A DNA stretch of 26,026 nucleotides from DASZYF01 sp035545535 (GTDB lineage: Bacteria; Actinomycetota; Actinomycetes; Mycobacteriales; CAJCIY01), in NCBI GenBank assembly GCA_035545535.1, contig DASZYF010000230.1:1-26026 (forward strand), read 5' to 3'. The position numbers and the translations under genes are program-made. A model generated the notes under the pieces. It did no database searches, had not been told where the DNA came from, and was given only the letters and a program-made list of their open reading frames with translations. Of the stretch, positions 8,636 to 15,328 are shown one piece after another (position 1 is the stretch's first letter; each line of letters begins with the position of its first letter).

Positions 8636-8641
8636 ACGCTA
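8636..8641 (-). promoter_or_regulatory. -10 element of epimerase gene, overlapping the upstream stop codon
   Basis: On the minus strand TAGCGT ends seven bases before the epimerase ATG. Its first three bases are the TAG stop of the acyl-CoA dehydrogenase gene. This would allow leaderless expression of the epimerase independent of the TetR-controlled promoter upstream. Confidence 0.5.
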
Positions 8642-9859
8642 CGGGATCTGCAGGCCGCTGATCGCGCGGCTGATGACCAGTCGCTGGATCTCGCTCGTGC
8701 CCTCGAAGATCGTGTAGATGCGCGCGTCGCGGGCCCATCGCTCCACCGGGTAGTCGCGGGTGAAGCCGTTGCCGCCGAGGATCTGGATGGCGGCATCAGT
8801 CACGTACTTCACGGTCTCCCCGGCCATGAGCTTGCTCATCGAGCCCTCGCCCGCGGTGAACGGCACCTCGTTGCGGGCCATCCATGCCGCGCGCCACACG
8901 AGCAGCCGCGAGGCGTCGATGCGCATCTTCATGTCGGCGAGCTGGAACGCGATGGCCTGGTTCATGATGATCGGCCGGCCGAACTGCTCACGGGTCTTCG
9001 CGTACTCGAGCGCGTACTCGTAGGCGGCGCGGGCGATGCCCACGGCCTGCGCGCCGACGGCGGGTCGGGTCGACTCGAACGTCGCCATCGCCGCCTGGCC
9101 GCCGGCCTTCTGCCCCTCGCGCACGCGGGCGAGCCGCGCGTCGAGCTTCTCCTTGCCCCCGAGCAGGCAGTCGCCGGGGATGCGCAGGTCCTCGAGCACG
9201 ACCTCGGCGGTGTGCGATGCGCGGATGCCGTGCTTCTTGAACTTCTGGCCCTGGGTGAGGCCCTTGCCCTTGAACTCGGGGCCGACGACGAAGCTCGCCT
9301 GGCCGCGCGCCTTGAGCTCGGGATCGACGCTCGCGACGATGACGTGCACATCGGCGAGGCCACCGTTGGTCGCCCAGGTCTTGGTGCCGTTGAGGACCCA
9401 CTCGTCGGTCTTCTCGTCGTAGACCGCGCGGGTGCGCAGCGACGACACGTCGCTGCCGGCGCCGGGCTCGCTGACGCACAGCGCGCCGAGCTTCAGGTCA
9501 CCGGGCTCGCCGAACATCTGGGGCGCCCAGGTGAGCAGCTGCTCGGGTGTCGCGTTGGCGACGAGCGCGGCGGACGCGAGCGTGGTGCCGACGATGGCGA
9601 GGCCGATGCCGGCGTCGCCCCAGAAGAGCTCTTCGAGGACGAGCGGGATGCCGAGGCCGCTGGGCTCGTAGTGCTGGGTGGCGAAGAACTCCAGGGAGTA
9701 GATGCCGGCCTTCGACGCCTCTTCGATGATCGGCCAGGGGGTCTCCTCGCGCTCGTCCCACTCGGCCGCGGCCGGGCGGATGACGTCCTCCGCGAACTCG
9801 TGGACCCACTTCTGGATCGCGATCTGGTCCTCGTTCAGCTCGAGGCTGAAGTCGCCCAC
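8639..9859 (-). CDS. Acyl-CoA dehydrogenase (FAD, MCAD-like)
   Basis: This encodes 406 residues, the usual length. It oxidises acyl-CoA to trans-2-enoyl-CoA and passes electrons to ETF. Visible features: the FAD/substrate loop CVSEPGAGSDVSSLR, TKTWATNGG, the arginine helix TREQFGRPI, LGGNGFTRDYPVERWARDA, and the catalytic base Glu386 in IFEGTSEIQR. The start is GTG 9859, with GAGGAGG four bases upstream (9870-9864). A longer frame to 9910 would run through the operator region and is rejected. It is transcribed divergently from the TetR gene, and two palindromic operators lie between them. The downstream gene is the epimerase. Substrate chain length cannot be read from sequence. Confidence 0.95.
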   Translation of the reverse strand: MGDFSLELNEDQIAIQKWVHEFAEDVIRPAAAEWDEREETPWPIIEEASKAGIYSLEFFATQHYEPSGLGIPLVLEELFWGDAGIGLAIVGTTLASAALVANATPEQLLTWAPQMFGEPGDLKLGALCVSEPGAGSDVSSLRTRAVYDEKTDEWVLNGTKTWATNGGLADVHVIVASVDPELKARGQASFVVGPEFKGKGLTQGQKFKKHGIRASHTAEVVLEDLRIPGDCLLGGKEKLDARLARVREGQKAGGQAAMATFESTRPAVGAQAVGIARAAYEYALEYAKTREQFGRPIIMNQAIAFQLADMKMRIDASRLLVWRAAWMARNEVPFTAGEGSMSKLMAGETVKYVTDAAIQILGGNGFTRDYPVERWARDARIYTIFEGTSEIQRLVISRAISGLQIP

Positions 9860-9889
9860 GGTGCCTCCTCGGCGGGTGCTGCGAACGGT

Positions 9890-9904
9890 GTTACCCCTGG
9901 TAAC
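9890..9904. promoter_or_regulatory. Operator 1: GTTACC-N3-GGTAAC palindrome
   Basis: This is a perfect 6-3-6 inverted repeat, GTTACCCCTGGTAAC, centred 24 bp from operator 2. It lies just downstream of the predicted -10 of the acyl-CoA dehydrogenase gene, where a bound repressor would block initiation. It is the probable target of the adjacent TetR protein. Confidence 0.75.
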
Positions 9905-9908
9905 GCAC

Positions 9909-9914
9909 ATTCTG
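9909..9914 (-). promoter_or_regulatory. Candidate -10 of acyl-CoA dehydrogenase gene
   Basis: The minus-strand hexamer CAGAAT lies between the two operators. It would place the start of transcription within operator 1 and give a short leader that carries the GAGGAGG ribosome-binding site. Confidence 0.35.
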
Positions 9915-9928
9915 TTACCGTGGGTAAC
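9914..9928. promoter_or_regulatory. Operator 2: GTTACC-N3-GGTAAC palindrome, with tetR -10
   Basis: This is a second perfect 6-3-6 inverted repeat, GTTACCGTGGGTAAC, ending three bases before the tetR ATG. A TANNNT hexamer (TACCGT, 9916-9921) lies inside it and may be the -10 of tetR. Binding here should autoregulate tetR. Confidence 0.75.
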
Positions 9929-9931
9929 ACC

Positions 9932-10558
9932 ATGTCAAGCCCGCCCCGCACCGCCAGCCGCGCCGAGCGCCGGGAGCGCCTGCTCGACGCGGCCGACCGG
10001 GCCATCGCCACCAACGGGCCGGACGCCGCGATGACGGCGATCGCCGCCGAGGCGGGCATCACCAAGCCGATCCTCTACCGGGAGTTCGGCGACAAGGGCG
10101 GCCTGTACCGCGCACTGGCCGAGCGGCACACCGCTGCCCTGCTGGACGAGCTGCGCCAGGCGCTCGCCACCCGCGGCGGCCTGCGCGCACGCACCCGCGC
10201 GACCGTCGGCACCTACCTGCGCCTGCTCGACGAGCACACCGACACCTACCGGTTCCTCATGCACGGGGAAGCGGCGGCCGAGCCGGCCGTCGCCGGTCTC
10301 GTCACCTCGTTCCTGCAGCGCGTGGGCGACGTGCTCACCGCCGGCGTGCGCTACGAGCTCGGCCTCCCCCCCGACGACCCGTCGCCGCTCCCCGCGGCGT
10401 GGGCGTTCGCGATCACCGGCATGTGCCGCGGGGCCGGCGACTGGTGGCTCGCGCTGCGCGACAGCGGTGCCCCCGCACCGACGAGGGACCAGCTCGCCGA
10501 GCAGCTCACCGACCTCATCTTCGGCGCGTTCCCCGCGCAGGCCGTCGACCGCGCTTAG
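9932..10558 (+). CDS. TetR-family transcriptional repressor
   Basis: This encodes 208 residues. The N-terminal TetR helix-turn-helix covers about residues 15-60, with AGITKPILYREFGDKGGLYRA as recognition helix and following turn. The remainder is a helical ligand-binding and dimerisation domain. The gene starts at ATG 9932, immediately after operator 2; a much longer upstream frame exists only because stops are rare in this DNA. Its divergent arrangement with an acyl-CoA dehydrogenase and the pair of palindromes argue for an acyl-CoA- or lipid-responsive autorepressor. An imperfect copy of the same palindrome on the promoter of the FadE-like pair at 12068 suggests wider control. The ligand is unknown. 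Confidence 0.93.
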   Translation: MSSPPRTASRAERRERLLDAADRAIATNGPDAAMTAIAAEAGITKPILYREFGDKGGLYRALAERHTAALLDELRQALATRGGLRARTRATVGTYLRLLDEHTDTYRFLMHGEAAAEPAVAGLVTSFLQRVGDVLTAGVRYELGLPPDDPSPLPAAWAFAITGMCRGAGDWWLALRDSGAPAPTRDQLAEQLTDLIFGAFPAQAVDRA

Positions 10559-10574
10559 GCGGCTCGCGGGCTGG

Positions 10575-10580
10575 CAGAGT
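10575..10580 (+). promoter_or_regulatory. -10 element of DUF4333 lipoprotein gene (leaderless)
   Basis: CAGAGT ends seven bases before GTG 10588, matching the window-wide leaderless spacing. It is a weaker match (C in place of the first T). Confidence 0.35.
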
Positions 10581-10587
10581 CAGGCGC

Positions 10588-11112
10588 GTGCCGTGTCCAC
10601 TGATCGGCCCACTGATCGGCCCACTGATCGGCCGGCTGATCGCGAGCGCCCTCGTGCTCGCCGCGGCGGCCGCCTGCGCGCAGGACAAGGTCGTGTCGGC
10701 GCCGTCGCTGGCCGCGCGCGTGGCGCAGCAGCAGCGCGTCCGGACCCCCGACCTCGCCGTCGGCAACGTGACGTGCAGCAAGCTGCGCGCGACGCCGGGT
10801 GCGACAGCGATCTGCACGGTGCACGTCGACACCGTCGACCTGTCGGTGCGCGCGACGTACAACGGCCCCGACGCGGTGACCCTCACCCCCGCCCGCGCGG
10901 CGATCGACCTCGTACGGGCGGTGGAGAAGGTGAAGGCGCGACTGCCGGCCTCGGCGGCGGACGCGACCGTGACCTGCGGGCCACCGGGCGCGAAGATCCT
11001 CGTCACCGATCCGGGGCAGACCTTCCAGTGCGCGGTCGTGATCGGCGGCAAGCAACGGACCGCGACGTTCCGCGTGAAGGACGTCGAAGGCGACGTGGAG
11101 GAGGTGGCCTGA
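10588..11112 (+). CDS. Putative lipoprotein with two DUF4333-like domains
   Basis: This encodes 174 residues. A hydrophobic N-terminus ending LVLAAAAAC suggests export and lipidation at Cys30, although the lipobox (AAA-C) is weak and no basic residue precedes Arg16. Two domains follow, each with a VTC...C pattern typical of DUF4333: Cys63/Cys76 and Cys130/Cys148, probably disulphides outside the membrane. The domain has no known biochemical role. The signal region contains a 12-bp tandem repeat (separate entry). The start is GTG 10588, set by the -10 spacing; the longer frame overlaps tetR and is rejected. The haloalkane dehalogenase gene begins three bases after its stop, so the two are probably co-transcribed. 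Confidence 0.78.
   Translation: MPCPLIGPLIGPLIGRLIASALVLAAAAACAQDKVVSAPSLAARVAQQQRVRTPDLAVGNVTCSKLRATPGATAICTVHVDTVDLSVRATYNGPDAVTLTPARAAIDLVRAVEKVKARLPASAADATVTCGPPGAKILVTDPGQTFQCAVVIGGKQRTATFRVKDVEGDVEEVA
10597..10644 (+). repeat. 12-bp tandem repeat in signal-peptide coding region
   Basis: Three exact copies of CCACTGATCGGC (10597-10608, 10609-10620, 10621-10632) are followed by a degenerate fourth (10633-10644). Being a multiple of three, the repeat encodes Pro-Leu-Ile-Gly units. Copy-number change would lengthen or shorten the hydrophobic segment without a frameshift. Confidence 0.9.
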
Positions 11113-11115
11113 CCG

Positions 11116-12036
11116 ATGGACGTGCTGCGCACACCGGACGAGGCGTTCACGGCGGTGCCCGACTGGGACCATCCGGTGTCCTACGTCGAGGTCCCCGCGC
11201 TCGACGGCAGCGATGCCGCGGTGCGCGTCGCGTACGTCGACGTCGGACCGCGCGACGGTGAGCCCGTGCTGTGCCTGCACGGCGAGCCGAGCTGGGGCTT
11301 CTTGTACCGGCACGTCGCGACGGCGCTCGCGGAGGCGGGGTTGCGCGTGATCGTGCCCGACCTCGTCGGGTTCGGCCGCAGCGACAAGCCGGCGCTCGTC
11401 ACCGACCACACCTACGAGCGGCACGTCGCCTGGATGATCGCGGCGCTGCTCGACGACGGCCCGCGGCTGTCCGGCGTCACGTTGCTGTGCCAGGACTGGG
11501 GCGGGCTCATCGGCCTGCGCATGCTGACCGACCGACCGGAGCACTTCGCACGCGTCGTCGCCGCCAACACCGGCCTGCCCAACGGCACGCGCCGGATGCC
11601 CGACGTGTGGTGGAGGTTCCACGACTTCGTCACGTCGACGCCGTCGCTGCCCATCGGGTTCCTCGTCGACGGCGGTACGGCGCGCACGCTCTCGGACGCC
11701 GAGCGACTGGCGTACGAGGCGCCGTTCCCGGACGCGACCTACCAGGCCGGCCCGCACGCGATGCCGGGTCTCATCCCGCAGGAGCCGGACGCGCCGAGCG
11801 CGGCCGAGAACGTGCGGGCGTGGTCGGTGCTGACCGAGCTCGAGGTTCCGTTCGTCACCGCGTTCAGCGACGCCGACCCCATCACGCGCGGCTCCGAAGT
11901 GCCTCTGCAGCAGAAGGTCCGGGGCGCGCAGGGCGAGCCGCACGTCACGCTGCCGGGTGGGCACTTCCTGCAGGAGGACTGCCCGCGCGAGCTCGCGCAG
12001 GTCGTCGTCGACCTGGTGCGACGCCACCCGCGCTGA
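11116..12036 (+). CDS. Haloalkane dehalogenase-like alpha/beta hydrolase (HLD-I type)
   Basis: This encodes 306 residues. HGEPSW (55-60) is the oxyanion motif, with Glu57 in the HLD-I position. The nucleophile elbow CQDWGG gives Asp127, with the halide-stabilising Trp128 beside it. The putative catalytic acid is Asp254 in FSDADPIT, and the His is His283 in GGHFLQED. Known HLDs hydrolyse carbon-halogen bonds of haloalkanes to alcohol and halide in the cytosol. Many soil actinomycetes carry homologues whose natural substrate is unproven, and some relatives are epoxide hydrolases. GGAGGAGG lies 11 bases before ATG 11116. It follows the lipoprotein gene by three bases and precedes the FadE pair. 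Confidence 0.87.
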   Translation: MDVLRTPDEAFTAVPDWDHPVSYVEVPALDGSDAAVRVAYVDVGPRDGEPVLCLHGEPSWGFLYRHVATALAEAGLRVIVPDLVGFGRSDKPALVTDHTYERHVAWMIAALLDDGPRLSGVTLLCQDWGGLIGLRMLTDRPEHFARVVAANTGLPNGTRRMPDVWWRFHDFVTSTPSLPIGFLVDGGTARTLSDAERLAYEAPFPDATYQAGPHAMPGLIPQEPDAPSAAENVRAWSVLTELEVPFVTAFSDADPITRGSEVPLQQKVRGAQGEPHVTLPGGHFLQEDCPRELAQVVVDLVRRHPR

Positions 12037-12061
12037 CCGCTTCGCTACCGGTGGGTAACCT
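12033..12061 (+). promoter_or_regulatory. Promoter of the FadE-like pair (leaderless)
   Basis: CTGACC (12033-12038) resembles a -35 element and sits 17 bases before TAACCT (12056-12061), which ends six bases before ATG 12068. The -35 overlaps the stop codon of the dehalogenase gene. Transcription would begin at or next to the start codon. Confidence 0.55.
12044..12059. promoter_or_regulatory. Imperfect third TetR-type operator on the FadE promoter
   Basis: GCTACC-N4-GGTAAC resembles operators 1 and 2 but has one mismatch and one extra spacer base. Its right half, GTGGGTAAC (12051-12059), is identical over nine bases to operator 2 (9920-9928). It overlaps the -10 element, the expected position for repression. 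Confidence 0.5.
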
Positions 12062-12067
12062 GCGGGC

Positions 12068-13243
12068 ATGGTCGATCTCTCGTTCACCGACGAGGAAGAG
12101 CAGTTCCGCGCGGACCTCAAGGCGTGGCTGTCCGCGAACCTGCCGGCGAGCTGGCGCGAGCCCACCTACTGGGAGTCGATGACCGACGACCAGGCGTTCC
12201 AGCAGCGCAAGACGTGGGAGAACGAGAAGGCGCTCGCGGGCTTCGCCGGCATCCAGTGGCCGAAGGAGTACGGCGGTCGCGGCGGCTCGCCGGGCATGAA
12301 GGCGATCTACGACGAGGAGATGCGGCGCGCGCACGCGCCGAACAGCGTGAACCCGGTGGGGCTGACCTTCCTCGGCCCCACGGTGATGGCCATCGGCACC
12401 GAGGAGCAGAAGCGCGACATCATCGGCCCGATGCTGCGCGCTGAGCAGATCTGGTGCCAGGGCTTCTCCGAACCCGGCGCGGGCAGCGACCTCGCCGCCC
12501 TGCAGTGCCGCGCGGAGCTCGACGGCGACACCTACGTCGTGAACGGCCAGAAGATCTGGACCACCTACGCGGTGTGGGGCGACAAGATCTTCACACTGGT
12601 CCGCACGAGCAAGGAGGAGAGCCGCCATGCCGGCATCTCGATGATGCTCATCGACATGGACCAGCCGGGCGTCGACGCCCGGCCGCTCAAGCAGATGAGC
12701 GGCGCCCGCGAGTTCGGTGAGGTGTTCTTCACCGATGCGCGCGTGGCTGCGACCGACTGCCTCGGCGGCATCGGCAACGGCTGGGCCACCGCGATGCTCC
12801 TGCTGTCGTTCGAGCGCGGCTCCTCCGCGATCGGCCAGTACACGGAGTTCCGCGAGGGGCTCGCGAGCATCGTCGACGTCGCGAAGAAGGTCGGCCGGGC
12901 CGACGACCCGGTGATCCGGCAGAAGCTCGCGAACGACCTCGTCGAGCTCGAGTGCCTGAAGTACCTGAGCTGGCACATCCTCACACAGACCGGCGCGGGC
13001 AAGGACCTCGGCTTCGAGGCGTCGATGACGAAGCTGCAGTGGTCCGAGACCTACCAGCGCATGTGGGCGACCTACGACGACGTGATGGGGCCGAGCGCCG
13101 GCGTGCGCGAACCGGAGCCCGGGCTCGACCTGCTCGGCCACCTGCGCGAAGCGATGTGGTCGCGGTCGGTGACCATCTGGGGCGGTTCGTCGCAGGTGCA
13201 GCGTAACGTCGTCGCCGAGCGCGTGCTCGGCCTTCCCCGCTGA
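12068..13243 (+). CDS. Acyl-CoA dehydrogenase, larger subunit of a FadE-type heteromer
   Basis: This encodes 391 residues. The FAD-binding loop CQGFSEPGAGSDLA spans 130-143, followed by GQKIWTTYA. The C-terminal motif that normally carries the catalytic Glu (YEGTS) is WGGSSQVQR here, so that base is absent. Glu249 in LSFERGSS is a candidate replacement at the position used by the FadE26/ChsE type. The neighbour 12 bases downstream is a shorter dehydrogenase homologue. Such adjacent pairs form alpha2beta2 enzymes in mycobacterial steroid side-chain oxidation (FadE26-27, FadE28-29). A bulky, possibly steroid- or terpenoid-like acyl-CoA is therefore plausible but inferred. The start is supported by the -10 six bases upstream. 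Confidence 0.93.
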   Translation: MVDLSFTDEEEQFRADLKAWLSANLPASWREPTYWESMTDDQAFQQRKTWENEKALAGFAGIQWPKEYGGRGGSPGMKAIYDEEMRRAHAPNSVNPVGLTFLGPTVMAIGTEEQKRDIIGPMLRAEQIWCQGFSEPGAGSDLAALQCRAELDGDTYVVNGQKIWTTYAVWGDKIFTLVRTSKEESRHAGISMMLIDMDQPGVDARPLKQMSGAREFGEVFFTDARVAATDCLGGIGNGWATAMLLLSFERGSSAIGQYTEFREGLASIVDVAKKVGRADDPVIRQKLANDLVELECLKYLSWHILTQTGAGKDLGFEASMTKLQWSETYQRMWATYDDVMGPSAGVREPEPGLDLLGHLREAMWSRSVTIWGGSSQVQRNVVAERVLGLPR

Positions 13244-13254
13244 AGGGACGTTCG

Positions 13255-14256
13255 ATGTTCTTCGCCCTCACGGAGGAGCAGAGCGCGCTCGAGGAGACCG
13301 TGCGCGACTACCTCGGCGACCGCTTCGCGCTGGACCGCGTGCGCGAGGTCTTCGAAGACCCCGACGGCGACGGTCACCCGGCCGAGCTCTGGAAGGCCAT
13401 GGGTGAGCAGGGCTGGCTGGCGGTGCTCGTGCCCGAGGAGCACGACGGGCTCGGCCTCGGCCTGGTCGACGCGCAGGTCCTCGCGCGCGCGTTCGGCGCG
13501 TGGGCCACGCCCGGCCCGTGGCGCGGGACCGTGCTCGCGGCGGAAGCGATCCGTCTCGCCGGTTCTCCCGAGCAGCAGGCGGAGTGGCTGCCCAAGCTCG
13601 CCTCGGGCGAGGCGGTCGGCGCCGTGCAGCTCGACAGCCCCTGGGTCGAGTACGGCGCGGTGGCCGACGTGCTCGTCGCCGAGCAGGACGGTGGGCTGGT
13701 GCTCGCCCCGCGCGGCGGGTTCGACGCCACGAACGTCGAGCAGCTCGACCTCACGACGCGACTGTCGCGGGTGACGGTGCGCGACAGCGCCCCTCTGCCC
13801 GGCGGTCCCTCCGCGGCCGGCGAGCTGCGGGACCGCGCCGCGCTCCTCGCCGCCGCCGACCTCGCGGGCATCGCCCGCGAGACCGTCGACCGCACCGCGA
13901 GCTACGACACCGACCGCATCCAGTTCGGCAAGCCGGTGGGCTCGTTCCAGGCGATCAAGCATCACCTGGCCGACCTGCACGTGGGCGCCGCGATGAGCAT
14001 CCACGCCGTGCTCTACGCGGCGCACGCCCTCGATGCCGGGCTGCCCGACGCGAGAGCCGCGGTGAGCGTCGCGAAGGCCAAGGCGAGCGACACCGCGGTC
14101 GCGACGACCGGCGCGATGATCCAGTACTTCGGCGGCATCGGCTTCACGTGGGAGCACGACGCGCACTTCTACTGGAAGCGGGCGAAGCGCCTCGCCCGCA
14201 CCTACGGCGACGCCGCGCAGCACCGGGAGCGCCTCGCCGCGACGCTGCTCGGCTAG
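13255..14256 (+). CDS. Acyl-CoA dehydrogenase, smaller subunit of a FadE-type heteromer
   Basis: This encodes 333 residues, shorter than the 380-400 typical of homotetrameric enzymes. Weak N-terminal and middle domains are followed by a conserved C-terminal helical domain: DRIQFGKPVGSFQAIKHHLAD (residues 220-240, FAD-contacting in the family) and YFGGIGFTWEHDAHFYWKRA (291-310). No FEGTS-type Glu is present, consistent with a non-catalytic or FAD-supporting beta chain. AAGGGA lies six bases before ATG 13255. It is co-transcribed with the larger subunit. A paired hairpin follows the stop, shared with the convergent DUF2630 gene. Confidence 0.91.
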   Translation: MFFALTEEQSALEETVRDYLGDRFALDRVREVFEDPDGDGHPAELWKAMGEQGWLAVLVPEEHDGLGLGLVDAQVLARAFGAWATPGPWRGTVLAAEAIRLAGSPEQQAEWLPKLASGEAVGAVQLDSPWVEYGAVADVLVAEQDGGLVLAPRGGFDATNVEQLDLTTRLSRVTVRDSAPLPGGPSAAGELRDRAALLAAADLAGIARETVDRTASYDTDRIQFGKPVGSFQAIKHHLADLHVGAAMSIHAVLYAAHALDAGLPDARAAVSVAKAKASDTAVATTGAMIQYFGGIGFTWEHDAHFYWKRAKRLARTYGDAAQHRERLAATLLG

Positions 14257-14292
14257 CTGCCGGCCGAGCAGCCGGCCGAGCACCTAGCCGAG
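14248..14292. terminator. Bidirectional hairpin between convergent genes
   Basis: Perfect 9-bp inverted arms CTCGGCTAG (14248-14256) and CTAGCCGAG (14284-14292) contain the stop codons of both convergent genes. The 27-base spacer holds two GCCGGC palindromes within a tandem 12-bp repeat, which can form an inner stem. There is no U-tract. Confidence 0.5.
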
Positions 14293-14526
14293 GTAGCCCT
14301 CGACCGTCGAGGTCGAGCGCTCCTGCGCAAGGCCCGGGTCCTGGCCCGCGTCGCGCCGGGCCTCCCGCTGCCGTAGGAGGTCCCACGCCTTGTCGAGCGC
14401 GACCTCGAGCTCGGACAGGCGGGCCTTCTCCGCATCGGTCAGGCCGGTCCCCGCGTGCGCGCTGCGGAGGCGGTGCTCCTCGTGGGCGAGCTCTTCGATG
14501 CGGGTGTGCAGATCCTCGTCGGTCAT
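14284..14526 (-). CDS. DUF2630 family protein
   Basis: This encodes 80 residues, highly charged and predicted to be entirely helical. It shows the DUF2630 signature: EELAHEEHRLRSA near the start, ARLSELEVALDKAWDLLRQR in the middle, and a C-terminal VEGYLG. The family is small, largely actinobacterial and of unknown function; the heptad-like pattern suggests a coiled coil. CAAGAT ends seven bases before the ATG and suggests a leaderless transcript. It is divergent from the SDR gene and convergent with the FadE pair. Confidence 0.9.
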   Translation of the reverse strand: MTDEDLHTRIEELAHEEHRLRSAHAGTGLTDAEKARLSELEVALDKAWDLLRQREARRDAGQDPGLAQERSTSTVEGYLG

Positions 14527-14533
14527 ACCGGAG

Positions 14534-14539
14534 ATCTTG
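14534..14539 (-). promoter_or_regulatory. -10 element of DUF2630 gene (leaderless)
   Basis: Minus-strand CAAGAT ends seven bases before the ATG at 14526. It lies back-to-back with the SDR -10 in a 32-bp divergent intergenic region. Confidence 0.4.
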
Positions 14540-14546
14540 TCGCGAT

Positions 14547-14552
14547 TAGCCT
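14547..14552 (+). promoter_or_regulatory. -10 element of SDR gene (leaderless)
   Basis: TAGCCT ends six bases before GTG 14559, supporting this start and a leaderless transcript. Confidence 0.5.
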
Positions 14553-14558
14553 GCGCAC

Positions 14559-15314
14559 GTGGCCCTGGCGGAACGCGGCATCGACGGTGCGGTCGTCCTC
14601 ATCACCGGAGGAGCCTCCGGGATCGGCCTGGCCACCGCCCACCGGCTCGCGGAGCTCGGCGCGAAGGTCGTCGTCGCCGACCGCGACGTCGAGGGCGGCG
14701 AGGCCGTCGCGAAGGCGGTCGACGGCACGTTCGTGCGTTGCGACGTCACCCGGCCCGAGGACTCCGTCGCCGCCGTCACCGCGGCCGAACAGACCCACGG
14801 GCGGCTCGACCTCGCGCTGCTGAACGCCGGCATCCAGGGCGGCGGGCTGCTCGAACCCTTCGACATGGACGCCTACCGCCGTGTGATGGCCGTGAACGCC
14901 GACGGCGTCGCGTTCGGCCTGGTCGCCGCGCTGCCCGCGCTCGTGCGGTCCCGCGGCACCGCGGTCTGCACCGCGAGCCTGGCCGGGCTCACCGGCATCC
15001 CGGCCGACCCGCCGTACGCGATGAGCAAGCACGCGGTCGTCGGCCTGGTCCGCTCCGCCGCCCCCACATACGCCGAGCGCGGCGTCGTGGTGAACGCGGT
15101 GTGCCCCGGCTTCACCGACACGCCGCTCGTCGCCGACATCAAGGACCTCATCTCGACGGGGTACGGCGTCCCGCTCATCGAACCGGACGCCGTCGTCGAC
15201 GGAGTGATCGCCGCCGCGCTGTCGCCCAACGCCGGCGAGTGCTGGATCGTGCAGGTCGGACGCGAGCCGCTCGCCTACGGGTTCCGGGGCATCCCCGGTC
15301 CCCGGACGAGCTGA
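14559..15314 (+). CDS. Short-chain dehydrogenase/reductase (classical SDR)
   Basis: This encodes 251 residues with all classical SDR features: cofactor loop TGGASGIG (16-23), Asp41 after beta-2 (favouring NAD), Asp62, NAG (89-91), Asn113, catalytic Ser140, Tyr153 and Lys157 (YAMSK), and the PGFTDTPL loop. It should oxidise or reduce a hydroxyl/keto group; the substrate is unknown. The C-terminus GFRGIPGP is somewhat reminiscent of SDRs in lipid or sterol catabolism, but this is weak evidence. The gene is followed by ppgK 14 bases later, behind its own ribosome-binding site, so the two are probably co-transcribed although functionally unrelated. Confidence 0.93.
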   Translation: MALAERGIDGAVVLITGGASGIGLATAHRLAELGAKVVVADRDVEGGEAVAKAVDGTFVRCDVTRPEDSVAAVTAAEQTHGRLDLALLNAGIQGGGLLEPFDMDAYRRVMAVNADGVAFGLVAALPALVRSRGTAVCTASLAGLTGIPADPPYAMSKHAVVGLVRSAAPTYAERGVVVNAVCPGFTDTPLVADIKDLISTGYGVPLIEPDAVVDGVIAAALSPNAGECWIVQVGREPLAYGFRGIPGPRTS

Positions 15315-15328
15315 CCGGAGGACGAGAG

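Noticed and set aside
8243..9931. Long N-terminal extension of the TetR frame
   Set aside because: It runs antisense through the epimerase and dehydrogenase genes and the operators. TetR proteins start just before the HTH, as at 9932.
10555..12165. Minus-strand 536-residue frame opposite the lipoprotein and dehalogenase
   Set aside because: Arg/His/Asp-rich shadow without domains. The plus strand has the intact HLD catalytic residues.
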